A stretch of 28,978 nt of DNA from VRUE01 sp036406595 (GTDB lineage Bacteria > Actinomycetota > Thermoleophilia > Solirubrobacterales > 70-9), in contig DASXAR010000006.1 of NCBI GenBank assembly GCA_036406595.1, forward strand, positions 1 to 28,978, written 5' to 3'. This document shows, piece by piece, positions 8,942 to 14,716 of this stretch (its first letter is position 1; every line of letters starts with the position of its first letter). A program made the translations under genes and the position numbers. The notes beneath the pieces are model-generated. The model did no database searches, was not told where the DNA came from, and saw only the letters and a program-made list of their open reading frames with translations.

Positions 8942-8966
8942 TTCGAAATTCCTGGGGTGCTTCGAA
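8942..8966. promoter_or_regulatory. AT-rich stretch with two TTCGAA palindromes upstream of the lysA operon
   Basis: TTCGAA occurs at 8942-8947 and 8961-8966, 19 bp apart, in the only AT-rich patch of the 8881-8972 gap. It lies where a promoter for the minus-strand gene starting at 8880 would be expected. No convincing -10/-35 pair can be named. Paired palindromes suggest a possible regulator site. Confidence 0.3.
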
Positions 8967-8972
8967 AAGCGC

Positions 8973-9107
8973 CTAGAGGTAGCCGAGCGGATCGGTCGGC
9001 GCGCCGTTGACCCGCTCGGCCGGCGCCTGCGGGCTGAGCACGAGCAGCACGACGAGCGCCGCCGCGGCGGCAACCAGAGCCGCCGGGGCAGGGCGAGTCT
9101 TGAGCAT
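8973..9107 (-). CDS. Possible 44-aa single-helix membrane peptide
   Basis: A short reading frame starting MLKTRPAPAALVAAAAALVV and ending PTDPLGYL. It has a positively charged N-terminus, a hydrophobic segment of about 19 residues and a short polar tail, as expected for a small membrane or secreted peptide. Its third codon positions are mostly G or C, like real genes here. Against it: no Shine-Dalgarno sequence before the ATG at 9107, and the length is short enough for chance. It lies between the acyl-CoA dehydrogenase stop (9178) and the gene at 8880, all on the minus strand. Confidence 0.35.
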   Translation of the reverse strand: MLKTRPAPAALVAAAAALVVLLVLSPQAPAERVNGAPTDPLGYL

Positions 9108-9177
9108 GGCGAGGGAGGCCAGCTGAGCCGCGCGATCCGCAGAATCCGCGCGCCCGCCGCTGCAACCGCGATTGCGG

Positions 9178-10452
9178 CTAAGCGGGGACCGGCTCCTTCT
9201 CCGGGACGGCCGGCTCGGCGGCGGCCTTCGCGACCTCGGCGCCGTAGGCGAGGCGCTCGCTGTATTCGCGGGCCTGCATCCGCGAGATGACCATCCGCTG
9301 GATCTCCGCCGTGCCCTCGAAGAGCTGGTAGATCTTGGCGTCGCGGAACCACTTCTCGAGCGGGCAATCGGTGCTGAGGGCGAACGGGCCGACCAGGTCC
9401 ATCAGCGTCGTCGTCGCCCACATCGCGACGTCACCGCCCTTTAGCTTCGACATCGAGCCCTGGCCGCCGCGCATCGGGATGCCGTTGCGGCCCATCCAGG
9501 CGGCGCGCTGGACGAGCAGCCGGGCCGCCTCGATCTCCGTCGCGACGTCGGCGAGGGTCTGCTGGATGTGCTGGGTCTGCAGCAGCGGCGTGCCGCCCTC
9601 GCTGCGCCCGTCGAGGTACTCGAGGGTCCACTCGTAGGCGGCCTGGGCGATGCCGAGCGCCGAGGCGCCGACCAGCGGCCGCGTCACCTCGAAGGTGGCC
9701 AGGGCGTCGGCGCCCCGCGATTTCTTGCCTTCGCGACCGCGCTGCAGCTTCGCCTCCAGCTTCTCCTCGCCACCAAGCAGGTGGTCGGCGGGGATGCGGC
9801 ATTCGTCGAGGATCACCTCCGCGGTGTGGGAGGCGCGGATCCCGAGCTTCGACTCCTTCTTTCCCTGGCTGAGGCCCGGGGTCCCCTTCGGGATGACGAA
9901 GGAGGCCTGCCCCCGCGTGCCGAGCGCCGGGTCGACGGTCGCGACGACCACGTGGACGTCGGCGATGCCGCCGTTCGTGATGAAGATCTTGGTGCCGTTG
10001 AGGACCCACTCCTCGCCGTCGCGGCGGGCGGTCGTCTTCAGGCTCTTCACGTCGGAGCCCGCCTGCGGCTCGGTGACCGCGTATGCCCCCAGCTTCAGGT
10101 CCTCGGCTCCGCCGAAGCAGTCCGGCACCCAGCGGGCGATCTGCTCGGGGGTCCCGGAGGAGGCGATGCCCGCGGCGGCGAGGCCCGAGCCCGAGATGGC
10201 CAGGGCAATCCCGGCACAGCCCCAGTGGAACTCTTCGGCGCCGATCACCTGCAGCTGGCCCTCCTCGTCGGCGGCGTTGCGCTGAATCGCCTCGAGCGTG
10301 CCGAAGCCCTGCCGGCGCGCCTCCTTGATCACGTCCCAGGGGATGCTCTCCTCCAGATCATGCTTGCGCGCGGCGGGGCGGATGACGTCGCGGGCGAACG
10401 CCCGGCATCGATCTCTGTACTCCAGCTGCTCGTCGGTCGGGGCGAAGTTCAT
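9178..10452 (-). CDS. Acyl-CoA dehydrogenase
   Basis: FAD enzyme introducing the alpha-beta double bond of an acyl-CoA, first step of beta-oxidation. In the 424-aa protein YAVTEPQAGSDVKSLKTTA and GTKIFITNGGIADV are the FAD/substrate-binding motifs of the middle domain. IYQLFEGTAEIQRM near the C-terminus carries the catalytic glutamate (about Glu379) in the medium/short-chain position. About 20 extra polar residues (GGEEKLEAKLQRGREGKKSR) lie after the ECRIPADHLL motif. I chose the ATG at 10452 because GGAGAGG lies four bases upstream; a longer frame from 10521 would run through the operator and is unlikely. The TetR-type palindrome at 10497-10512 lies directly upstream. The chain-length preference cannot be read from sequence alone. 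Confidence 0.93.
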   Translation of the reverse strand: MNFAPTDEQLEYRDRCRAFARDVIRPAARKHDLEESIPWDVIKEARRQGFGTLEAIQRNAADEEGQLQVIGAEEFHWGCAGIALAISGSGLAAAGIASSGTPEQIARWVPDCFGGAEDLKLGAYAVTEPQAGSDVKSLKTTARRDGEEWVLNGTKIFITNGGIADVHVVVATVDPALGTRGQASFVIPKGTPGLSQGKKESKLGIRASHTAEVILDECRIPADHLLGGEEKLEAKLQRGREGKKSRGADALATFEVTRPLVGASALGIAQAAYEWTLEYLDGRSEGGTPLLQTQHIQQTLADVATEIEAARLLVQRAAWMGRNGIPMRGGQGSMSKLKGGDVAMWATTTLMDLVGPFALSTDCPLEKWFRDAKIYQLFEGTAEIQRMVISRMQAREYSERLAYGAEVAKAAAEPAVPEKEPVPA

Positions 10453-10496
10453 CCAGCCTCTCCAGTCGTGTTCGGCGCCATCGGATTGAGGATTGA

Positions 10497-10512
10497 TTGA
10501 CTGGTCAGTCAA
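10497..10512. promoter_or_regulatory. TetR-type operator, copy 1
   Basis: TTGACTGGTCAGTCAA is a perfect 7-bp inverted repeat with a 2-bp centre, 45 bp upstream of the acyl-CoA dehydrogenase ATG. Read toward that gene, its first half TTGACT can itself serve as a -35 box, so a bound repressor would block the polymerase. The same sequence with one change occurs at 22871-22886. The form fits TetR-family regulators of fatty-acid breakdown; the regulator gene is not in the window. Confidence 0.7.
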
Positions 10513-10528
10513 CCACTGCAAAGGTTAG

Positions 10529-10544
10529 CTGACCGACCAGCCAG
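10529..10544. promoter_or_regulatory. Degenerate second operator next to copy 1
   Basis: The core GACCGACCAGCC (10531-10542) matches GACTGACCAGTC of the operator, read on the opposite strand, at 10 of 12 bases. Its centre lies about 32 bp from that of copy 1, close to three helical turns, so it could be a weaker second binding site. Confidence 0.4.
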
Positions 10545-10578
10545 CCCGGCTCACGAGTTCCTCGGCGCCCCGCGCAGA

Positions 10579-10632
10579 GGGACGTGCCGGTGGTTATCCA
10601 CCCATAGGGTGGGCTAACCACCGGCACGTCCC
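10579..10632. repeat. 54-bp long hairpin between divergent genes
   Basis: GGGACGTGCCGGTGGTTA (10579-10596) pairs perfectly with TAACCACCGGCACGTCCC (10615-10632), and the inner CCACCC (10598-10603) pairs with GGGTGG (10607-10612) around an ATA loop. The stem is about 24 bp with a small internal bulge. It lies between the divergent starts at 10452 and about 10700, so it terminates neither transcript. It may be a mobile palindromic repeat, a small RNA or a cruciform element. Confidence 0.85.
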
Positions 10633-10682
10633 AGAGCGCCAGGCGCGTCATCCGGGCGCGCGGGAAGTGGGAATCGATCGTC

Positions 10683-10688
10683 TAGCGT
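10683..10688 (+). promoter_or_regulatory. TAGCGT -10-like box near the cell-wall-repeat gene start
   Basis: TAGCGT fits the TANNNT -10 pattern and lies 11 nt before the ATG at 10700. The identical box precedes the 657-aa protein gene. No clear -35 is visible. If it is the -10 box, the upstream GTG at 10667 cannot be the start. Confidence 0.35.
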
Positions 10689-10699
10689 TGCCGAAGGAG

Positions 10700-12106
10700 A
10701 TGGCGCCGAGGAGCAGACCGATCAATGCAGACGTGCCCGTCGCCGAGCAGCCGCCGGTCGTCGAGACACCCGGTGACGCTCCCCCGGCGGGCGCTGAGGC
10801 CCCAGGTGCCGCTCCCCCGGCGGGCGCTGAGGCCCCAGGTGCCGCTCCCACGCCCGGCCCGCCGGCGTCGGAGCGGCGGCGCGGGGCCGTCCCGGGCGCG
10901 CTGAAGGCGGTTGCCGGCCTGGTGATCGTCGCCGTCGTCTTCATCGCCGCCGCGATCGTCGGCGGCGGCGGCGACGGCGGCGACGGCATCCCCGGTGCGG
11001 CCCCCTCCCCCGAGCCGCAGGAAGAGGCGCAGCAGCAGCCGGCCAGGGCGCCGGCCGTGGAGAGCAGCCCGGAAGAGCTCGGCTATCCCGAATTCGCGAC
11101 CAACAACACGACCAGGGTCGGCGCCGGCGACCCCACCTCGAACGCGGCCGCTGTCGCCCTCGCCGTCTACCCGTCAATCGAGCCCTCCCAGCGTCCGGCC
11201 GCCGTCACCCTGGTCGACGCCGCGGACTGGGAGACCGCGATCGCCGCCGCGGTCCTGATGGCCCCGCCGGTCGGCGCGCCGCCGCTGATCTCGGAAGCCG
11301 GCGGGGTGCCTGAGCCGACCGCCACCGCGCTCGGCGCGCTCGACCCGCAGGGGACCCCCGCGACGAGGGGTGCCGCCGCCTTCGCGATCGGCGAAGCCGC
11401 CTCGCCGAGCGGCCTCGAGACTCGGCACCTGCCGGCGACCGGTTTCGCCGGCGCCGTGGCGATCGCCCGGCTGCGCGAACGGCTCGCCGGGCGGCCGCCC
11501 CGCCATATCGTCATCGCCCCGGTCAACCCGGCCTTCGCGATGCCGGCCGCGGCCTGGGCGGCGCGCTCCGGTGACCCGGTCCTCTTCAGCCCGGCGCGGA
11601 AGCTTCCCGCCCAGACCGCCGCGGCCCTCGAACGGACGCCGAAGACACCGGTCTACGTGCTGGGCCCGTCCTCGGCGATCTCCTCGGACGTCGTCCGCCA
11701 GATCGCCCGGATCGACAGGCGCGTGCGGCGCGTCTCCGGCGAGGACCCGGTCGCCAACGCGATCGCCCTCGCGCGCTACGAAGACGGAGGGTTCGGCTGG
11801 GCCGTCAACGACCCCGGCCACGGGTTCGTCGTCGCGCGCTCCGATTCGCCACTCGACGCGGTCGCCGCTTCGCCCCTCTCGGCCTCGGGAACGTGGGGAC
11901 CGCTCCTCCTCACCGACAGCGCCGATACCCTTCCGCCCGCATTGCGCGACTACCTGCTGGACGTCAAGCCGGGCTATACCACCGACCCGACGCGGGCTTT
12001 CTACAACCACGTCTGGGTGATCGGCGACCGTGACGCGATCAGCGTCGGCCAGCAGGCTGAAATCGACGAGGCAGCTGAACTGGCGAAGATCGGGGGCGAA
12101 TCGTGA
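10700..12106 (+). CDS. Membrane-anchored cell wall-binding repeat 2 protein
   Basis: A 468-aa protein with a cytoplasmic Pro/Ala-rich N-terminus, one transmembrane helix (ALKAVAGLVIVAVVFIAAAI, about 60-80) and an extracellular part with three units resembling the CWB2 repeats known from Gram-positive surface proteins. The clearest unit runs from HIVIAPVNPAFAMPAAAWAA through GDPVLFSP, VYVLGPSSAISSDVVRQI and RRVSGEDPVANAIALA; the others contain TTRVGAGDPTSNAAAVALA and HVWVIGDRDAISV. It probably associates with cell wall polymers. There is no signal peptidase site, so it should stay in the membrane as a type II protein. The start is uncertain: ATG 10700 is chosen, but an in-frame GTG at 10667 exists and neither has a well-spaced Shine-Dalgarno sequence. 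Its stop overlaps the next start as GTGA. Confidence 0.82.
   Translation: MAPRSRPINADVPVAEQPPVVETPGDAPPAGAEAPGAAPPAGAEAPGAAPTPGPPASERRRGAVPGALKAVAGLVIVAVVFIAAAIVGGGGDGGDGIPGAAPSPEPQEEAQQQPARAPAVESSPEELGYPEFATNNTTRVGAGDPTSNAAAVALAVYPSIEPSQRPAAVTLVDAADWETAIAAAVLMAPPVGAPPLISEAGGVPEPTATALGALDPQGTPATRGAAAFAIGEAASPSGLETRHLPATGFAGAVAIARLRERLAGRPPRHIVIAPVNPAFAMPAAAWAARSGDPVLFSPARKLPAQTAAALERTPKTPVYVLGPSSAISSDVVRQIARIDRRVRRVSGEDPVANAIALARYEDGGFGWAVNDPGHGFVVARSDSPLDAVAASPLSASGTWGPLLLTDSADTLPPALRDYLLDVKPGYTTDPTRAFYNHVWVIGDRDAISVGQQAEIDEAAELAKIGGES
10778..10849 (+). repeat. 33-bp tandem repeat inside the cell-wall-repeat gene
   Basis: Positions 10778-10810 and 10811-10843 are identical 33-bp units, followed by the first 6 bp of a third. 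They encode the 11-residue unit APPAGAEAPGA in the cytoplasmic N-terminus. Perfect identity suggests recent duplication and possible length variation between strains. Confidence 0.9.
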
Positions 12107-12351
12107 GTGAGGCCGAGAATCCGAACCTGCTGGCCGAGGGTCACCGGGTCACCGCCGAGGACATCCGGGCGCTGGCGGGCGCCTCCACCCCCCACTTCGC
12201 GCTCCAGGTCCGCAACCGGATTCGCCGCCTGATCGAGCCGCTTGCGCCCGAGGACCCGGCCCGCCGGGAGGGCGAGCGGCAGATCGCCGCCCTGGAGGAG
12301 CTGGCCGAGCACAGCGGCGACCCGCGCGGGACGCTCGGCCTCGAGCACTGA
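12103..12351 (+). CDS. 82-aa protein of unknown function, coupled to both neighbours
   Basis: A small, charged, soluble, mostly helical protein. The N-terminal part (HRVTAEDIRALAGASTPHFA) is followed by LQVRNRIRRLIEPL and by EGERQIAALEELAEHSGD. No cysteines, signal or membrane segment are present and I recognise no named domain. The GTG start overlaps the upstream stop by 3 bases, and its own stop shares one base with the ATG of the hydrolase gene (TGATG), so the three genes should be co-translated. The context suggests a partner or adaptor of the wall protein or the hydrolase, but that is inference. Confidence 0.82.
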   Translation: MSEAENPNLLAEGHRVTAEDIRALAGASTPHFALQVRNRIRRLIEPLAPEDPARREGERQIAALEELAEHSGDPRGTLGLEH

Positions 12352-13022
12352 TGAGGCAGCTGGCGCCCGGGGTGTGGCGGCTGAAGGAGGCCCCGACGCC
12401 GACGATCAATGTCTACCTCGCCGAGGACGTGCTGATCGACGCCGGGCGCCGCTGGGACCGCCGCCGCATCTTCGCCGAGATCGAGGGGCGCGAGCTGTCG
12501 ATGCTCGCCCTCACCCACGTTCACCCCGACCATCAGGGCGTCGCGAAGGACGTTTGCGAAGCGCGAGGGATCCCCCTCGCCTGCCACGCCGACGACGTCG
12601 ACGCGATGGAGGGCCGCCGGCCGATCCAGGAGGCGCATCCGAAGCACGTCGTCAACCGCGTCTTCGGCCACTTCTGGACGGGACCGCCGCACCCGGTCGA
12701 TCGGGTGCTCGGCGAGGGCGACGAGGTCGCGGGGTTCCGCGTCGTCCACGCGCCGGGCCACGCGCGCGGCGAGGTGATCTTCTTCCGGGACTCCGACCGG
12801 GTCGCGATCTGCGGCGACGTGATCCGCAACATGAGCTACGCGACCGCCCTTCCCGGGATCAAGGAGCCGCCTGAGATCTTCACCTACGACCCGGCCGAGA
12901 ACCGCCGCTCCATCCGCAGGCTCGCCGACCTCGGCCCGAGCCTGATCCTCCCCGGCCACGGGCCCGCGGTGACCGACATGGCGGCCTTCGAGCGCTTCGT
13001 CGCGGCCCTTCCCTCCCGATAG
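12351..13022 (+). CDS. Metallo-beta-lactamase-fold hydrolase
   Basis: A 223-aa MBL-fold protein. The metal-binding signature is THVHPDHQG (about residues 58-66), with VLIDAGRRW before it and HAPGHARGEVIFF, CGDVIRN and ILPGHGPAV after it. This supplies the His, Asp and His ligands of a two-metal centre as in glyoxalase II-like hydrolases. There is no signal peptide, so it acts in the cytoplasm. The substrate cannot be inferred; a thioester, ester or phosphodiester is possible. It is the last gene of the trio and starts inside the stop of the 82-aa gene. Confidence 0.92.
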   Translation: MRQLAPGVWRLKEAPTPTINVYLAEDVLIDAGRRWDRRRIFAEIEGRELSMLALTHVHPDHQGVAKDVCEARGIPLACHADDVDAMEGRRPIQEAHPKHVVNRVFGHFWTGPPHPVDRVLGEGDEVAGFRVVHAPGHARGEVIFFRDSDRVAICGDVIRNMSYATALPGIKEPPEIFTYDPAENRRSIRRLADLGPSLILPGHGPAVTDMAAFERFVAALPSR

Positions 13023-13127
13023 ACGCTGGGCACAAGCCCCCAGGCATGGAGGTTGACCGAATCACCCAGCCGCCCGACGGTTTACTTAATTTCAACTATC
13101 AAAAGTTTGCCCCGAAAGGACTGGCAG

Positions 13128-13652
13128 ATGAGCACGCTGAAAGGCAGACGTCCCTCGCCCGCCATGGTCGTCTCGGTGATCGCCCTGATCGTCGCCCTGA
13201 CCGGGACCGCCTACGCGGCCCAGCACATCAATGGGGGCGCGATCAAGAAGCAGACGATCGGCGGGGGGAAGCTGAAGAAACACACCCTGACCGGCTTTCA
13301 GATCAACAACAACAAGCTGGGCGTGGTGCCGGCCGCGAAGAGGGCCACCCACACCTACTGGGCGGTGGTCAACAACCCGACCGGCGCCGGCAACGCGGCC
13401 CTGGCCCGGGCCAGTGACGTCGGAATCGCCGCGGCGGAGGGAGGCGGCGCGGTCACCGTCAGCTTCCCCCAGAACGTCACCGGCTGCGCGAACGTCGCCG
13501 GGCGCAACAACGCGGGCACGACGACGCCGGGCCCCGGCTTCGCCCAGACCAACAGCTCGGCGGCGAACGTCAACGCGATCGAAGTCCACACGCGAGACGA
13601 CGCCGGCGCCAACGCCGACGCCGACTTCCACCTGATCGTCGTCTGCCCCTAG
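13128..13652 (+). CDS. Small exported protein with N-terminal signal/anchor
   Basis: A 174-aa protein starting MSTLKGRRPSPAMVVSVIAL, then IVALTGTAYAAQ. This basic RPSPA-type N-terminus plus a hydrophobic helix and AYA-A cleavage-like site is a style I associate with exported proteins of Thermoleophilia. The middle (NGGAIKKQTIGGGKLKKHT) is the usual short repeat-like linker. The rest is a beta-rich domain with two cysteines (about Cys121 and Cys173, the latter at the C-terminus), possibly a disulfide. The ATG at 13128 is preceded by GAAAGGA seven bases upstream. The 105-bp gap before it contains an AT-rich patch (13081-13107) that probably holds the promoter, although I cannot assign boxes. 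Function unknown. Confidence 0.85.
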   Translation: MSTLKGRRPSPAMVVSVIALIVALTGTAYAAQHINGGAIKKQTIGGGKLKKHTLTGFQINNNKLGVVPAAKRATHTYWAVVNNPTGAGNAALARASDVGIAAAEGGGAVTVSFPQNVTGCANVAGRNNAGTTTPGPGFAQTNSSAANVNAIEVHTRDDAGANADADFHLIVVCP

Positions 13653-13661
13653 GGCGGGGCG

Positions 13662-14384
13662 CTAGCCGGGCGTCGTTGGCCCCCCGGCCGGCCGAGCCGG
13701 CCCCCGGGAGGGGGTCGGCTCCCCCGTCGGGCTGCTCATCAGCGACGCTCCCATCGCCAAGAGCCAGACGATGAAGAGCAGGAACGCGATCAGGCCGAGG
13801 GCGCCGTCCGACGGGGAGAAGGCGCCGGTCTCGCTGAATGCGCCGACCAGCCCGACCACGAAAACGTAGATGGCGGTCAGCAGGCTGAACTCCCCGAGCA
13901 GTTTGGGCAGTGCTCCCGTCCTCAGCGCCAGCACGCCCGTCGCGCCCGCCAGCACCGCGAAACCGGCCAGCAGGAAGAGGAAGCCGAAGATGCTCACGTC
14001 CCACATCGCCAGCACCGAGCCGGGGTCGAGCACGTCTACGTGGTAGGCGGCTGCCGCCTCGGCGGCGCTGCCGACCAGCCCCCCGGTGGCCAGCGTCACA
14101 CCGCCGGCGAGGGCGATCGCGGAGAGCCGCGGGGAAGGCTCGAAGGCGCGCAGCCGGTAGAAGACGCTGCCCAGGAACCACAGGAAGGCGACGAGCGTCG
14201 CGAACCCGAAGGTCAGGGTCGCCTGGATCTCGCCGCGGTTGTCGGCGATGTAGGACTGCACTTCCTGGGCGGAGTCGTCGAACCCGGGCGGCTTGTCGGG
14301 CCCGAACACGAATCCGATGATCAGCAGCACGGCAGCGGCGATCCCCGCGGACGCGCCGAGCTTCGGCCAGGCATCCTCGGACAT
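13662..14384 (-). CDS. Multi-pass membrane protein, unknown function
   Basis: A 240-aa protein with about six transmembrane helices (for example LGASAGIAAAVLLIIGFVFG, TLTFGFATLVAFLWFLGSVF and LGLIAFLLFIVWLLAMGASL) and a Pro/Gly-rich cytoplasmic tail. The loop FDDSAQEVQSYIADNRGEI between helices 1 and 2 is likely extracellular. No transporter or enzyme motif is seen. The ATG at 14384 is chosen because AGGAGG lies 8 bases upstream; an apparent GTG at 14393 is part of that ribosome site. It is convergent with the exported-protein gene, 9 bp apart, and has its own promoter candidate at 14420-14449. Confidence 0.85.
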   Translation of the reverse strand: MSEDAWPKLGASAGIAAAVLLIIGFVFGPDKPPGFDDSAQEVQSYIADNRGEIQATLTFGFATLVAFLWFLGSVFYRLRAFEPSPRLSAIALAGGVTLATGGLVGSAAEAAAAYHVDVLDPGSVLAMWDVSIFGFLFLLAGFAVLAGATGVLALRTGALPKLLGEFSLLTAIYVFVVGLVGAFSETGAFSPSDGALGLIAFLLFIVWLLAMGASLMSSPTGEPTPSRGPARPAGGPTTPG

Positions 14385-14419
14385 GGTCAACACCTCCTGT
14401 GGAGAGGACTGGACACCCG

Positions 14420-14449
14420 ATCCTAGGCCGCGAGGAGCGGCTCACGCAA
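14420..14449 (-). promoter_or_regulatory. Promoter candidate for the membrane protein gene
   Basis: On the minus strand TTGCGT (14449-14444), an 18-bp spacer and TAGGAT (14425-14420) lie 36 bp upstream of the ATG. Transcription would start near 14413, leaving a leader with the AGGAGG site. Confidence 0.4.
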
Positions 14450-14479
14450 GGCCGGGCCGGCGACTGCGCGGCCAGCGTT

Positions 14480-14485
14480 TAGGCT
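14480..14485 (+). promoter_or_regulatory. TAGGCT -10-like box for a leaderless transcript
   Basis: TAGGCT ends exactly 6 nt before the GTG at 14492. The first transcribed base would therefore fall on the start codon, which has no Shine-Dalgarno sequence. No clear -35 hexamer is seen. Confidence 0.45.
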
Positions 14486-14491
14486 CTTGCC

Positions 14492-14695
14492 GTGGCCGAC
14501 ACGGAGCACGGGTTCAGGGAGGGAGACAAGGTCTGGGTCGAGGACGGCGACGGCCGCCATCACCCCGGGATCTTCGTCGGCGACAACGAGGCCCCGGGCT
14601 GGTTCGGCGGCGGCCCCAGCGCCTACGTCGTCCACCCGGAGGCGCACCAGGCGGAGGTCGTCTCGATCTTCCGCATCACGCCGCGGGAGGATTGA
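14492..14695 (+). CDS. 67-aa acidic protein of unknown function
   Basis: A small soluble protein, MADTEHGFREGDKVWVEDGD at the N-terminus, with a beta-rich pattern (KVWVEDGDG, PGIFVGDNE, AYVVHPEAHQAEVVSIFRI). The spacing recalls a compact SH3-like barrel, but no named family is recognised. The GTG start is chosen because the frame opens there and a TAGGCT box ends 6 nt upstream. It is divergent from the membrane protein gene and convergent with the large secreted-protein gene, 21 bp away. Confidence 0.72.
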   Translation: MADTEHGFREGDKVWVEDGDGRHHPGIFVGDNEAPGWFGGGPSAYVVHPEAHQAEVVSIFRITPRED

Positions 14696-14716
14696 CGCCG
14701 GAGGTGGGAGACACCC

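Noticed and set aside
10453..10521. Longer N-terminus for the acyl-CoA dehydrogenase from 10521
   Set aside because: It would translate through the operator palindrome and add residues foreign to the family; the ATG at 10452 has a good ribosome site.
13680..13710. GC-rich inverted repeat near the convergent ends at 13652/13662
   Set aside because: It lies inside the Pro/Gly-rich C-terminal codons of the membrane protein and is explained by coding composition; it is weak as a terminator.
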